Positions 1 through 64,000 of a DNA stretch of 64,000 nucleotides are shown one piece after another; position 1 is the first letter of the stretch, and each line of letters begins with the position of its first letter. Below the pieces are notes generated by a model that saw nothing but the letters and a program-made list of their open reading frames with translations, ran no database searches and had not been told where the DNA came from. The stretch comes from Phylloscopus collybita (Eukaryota > Chordata > Aves > Passeriformes > Phylloscopidae). Both the position numbers and the translations under genes were made by a program. The stretch is taken from the NCBI GenBank assembly GCA_027886175.1, contig JAJNNQ010000040.1:27672001-27736000 (forward strand), in the 5' to 3' direction.

Positions 1-475
1 CAGTAGTCTTCTATTAGCCTAAAGCCTGGGGAATCATAATTTCAGGATCTTGAACATAGTCACTAGATAAATGAAGCCTGTTCTTTATGGATAAGATCAC
101 TACTAAAATAAATGGAATATATAGAGCTTGTTAACTAAATTACTGACAAATGGTTTCATCCCTAGAGCTCAGGACTTCAACTTAATTAGTAAAAACCTTT
201 TCATCCAACCCAAAAGATAAGTCAAGTTCATGGAAGAAAATAAATCTTCTGCTAGCTCTGGATTTTATAAAGTTCTGGCATTCACAGTTAATATAACTTA
301 GGTCAACTACCCTACCTAAACCTCCCATTCACTTTCAGACCTGAAAGTTCTTCTCACAAGTGAGACATGAAAATTAAAAATGCAAAGAAATATAGAGCAT
401 TACCTCTCAAATTAAGAAAATTACCAAGGTAAAAACTGCTAGAACAACTGTGAAAGAGATTTCAACTTTTACTAC
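1..475 (-). other. RYR2: RYR2 intron (partial, 3' side of window)
   Basis: Start of the intron after exon 29. No exon encoding NVVNGTIGKQ or later RYR2 residues was found before the window edge. Confidence 0.85.
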
Positions 476-62719
<62,244 letters not shown>

Positions 62720-64000
62720 CTGAAAAGAGAAGAAAAATAAGTTCCCTGTCATATATCCTGATTAAAGTCAACTCTGAATTTTTCTTAGGAAGTGTACACT
62801 ATAAACAAATAATACTGGTCATCTTTAGATGTGGATTTAAGGTACTTCAAACACTATAGGCACTTGTTAAAGTGGCATTTTATGACTACCTCGTTAGAGG
62901 AAAAGTAACAGCAAATAAAATGTATAAAGAGTAAGAGCCCTAATCTTCATAAAAGTGTAGCCACCTCATAGTCCAAAGAGATATGGATGTTTTTGTGACA
63001 TAAAAATCGGGTACTGCGTTTATCTTTTCCTGTTATAGGTGACAATTTGGAAATGTGAACTTAGATTCTGATAAAACACGTTTCTCCAGTTGTTCCCAGG
63101 AAAAACGGAATTAATGAATTTTCATTCCTCATTTGTAAACTTGGTACTAAAGAACAAAATTAATGGTTAGATCTACCCAACTAAAATTTAAATTGCTTCA
63201 CTCTTCCCTTACTATAATAAACAAAATCTCTTTCAAAATAAAATCCCTTACAGCTCTCAAGCTATTTGCCATTTAATGTCTTCTTTCCTTTAATCTATTG
63301 AGGGACTCAAATGGTATTTGTTCCACCAATGTTTCTAGTGTTTCAGTATTTAATCATTATCATTCTTGCAGTAATTCCAAATTTATGTAATTAAGAATGA
63401 CGAAGCCATGGCAATCAAGAATTAGTAGCAGAAGTAGCCTAGTGAGTTATCAAGACCAGACTTTTGCTAATGTAACTAACCATAGCATATGATAACTCAT
63501 AAATTTGACTAATTTCTACATTAAAAATAGATTGGTTTTTAGATGAGCACTGATTTATTCAATCTCCCTGATGTTCCTGTTACTGTCATTTACAGCACAG
63601 TATATGTTATGTATCATTGCAACTCCCATGGTCACAACAGACTTTTTGGCTTTTACTGCTCATGTAAGAAGCTGGGTTGGATCACCAAACTTTTGTATTT
63701 TTTTTATCTTCACCAAAAGCACAAAGTTAAATCCTTCATAGTGCTTTTGACAAAACGTATGCTGGGTATTTGTGAAAGAACATTCCCATTGTGGGAGTTT
63801 GTTGAAGAGGTTTCTCTACTCCTTTTTTGAGAGAAAGTTTCAGAATGGTGCAAATGACTGGTTTCATTTGCTCTCTGAAAAAAGGATTACGTGTGAATAG
63901 TGGCTATTATTGTGCACATGTGAGAGATTATAATTTTGTGCATAAATGCAAGGGGACAGCTAGTTTTCCTTTTCGAAAATGGAAGTCATAAATTTTAGTT
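62720..64000 (-). other. RYR2: RYR2 intron (partial, 5' side of window)
   Basis: This is the 3' part of the intron before the first exon seen here. The preceding exon, expected to end near human residue 2944 with the first base of an Asp codon, was not found and presumably lies beyond 64000. I saw no repeat or other gene. Confidence 0.8.

Noticed and set aside
63543..63830. 95-codon plus-strand open frame
   Set aside because: No supporting splice or regulatory signals and no recognisable motif.

Overview
This is vertebrate nuclear DNA, most probably from a bird. It is AT-rich and intron-dominated, with microsatellites and long homopolymer runs. It also carries several diverged CR1 LINE copies with the motif family around 'tcatagaatcatagaat' and 'gggttggaaggcacc', which is characteristic of avian and other sauropsid genomes. 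There are no operons, tRNAs, rRNAs or CRISPR arrays. The window lies inside one large gene and contains neither end of it.

That gene is RYR2, the cardiac and neuronal ryanodine receptor Ca2+ release channel, on the minus strand. The 5' side of the gene is at high coordinates. I resolved 29 exons by reading the reverse complement, all with GT-AG junctions and consistent phases. They total 3,120 nt and cover human RYR2 residues about 2944 to 3988. In order they encode the distal bridging solenoid (62.7 to 36.0 kb), the calmodulin-binding helix with Trp3587, Leu3591 and Phe3603 (32.7 kb), an acidic linker (27.7 to 26.8 kb) with an optional 24-nt microexon for VTGSQRSK (25.1 kb), and the start of the core solenoid (19.7 to 0.5 kb). 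The core solenoid exons include the activating-Ca2+ ligands Glu3848 (exon at 7.3 kb) and Glu3922 (exon at 4.7 kb). Human numbering is from memory. It is checked internally: the anchors Q2958, W3587, E3848, E3922 and G3946 all fall on the right residues.

The intron sequence is mostly plain. It holds CR1 fragments near 15.1, 22.4, 36.4, 40.9, 47.4, 55.1 and 61.5-62.2 kb; poly(A)/poly(T) runs at 6.4, 27.7 and 41.8 kb; TA, CA and AAAT microsatellites; a GC/CpG-rich patch at 5.75-6.12 kb; and a pair of abutting palindromes at 62.4 kb.

Three things stand out. (1) At 34322-34357, between the exons that flank human residues 3564-3575, there is a 36-nt relic. It resembles the 12-residue exon of human RYR2 and follows a good acceptor, but its donor reads GA instead of GT. 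(2) The 4.1-kb intron at 36182-40287 contains several coding-like segments on the same strand, including a 354-nt segment open in phase 0 with both splice signals. They do not belong to RYR2 and I could not identify them. (3) The 24-nt alternative exon is intact. I found no defence system, mobile operon or other new multi-gene system here.
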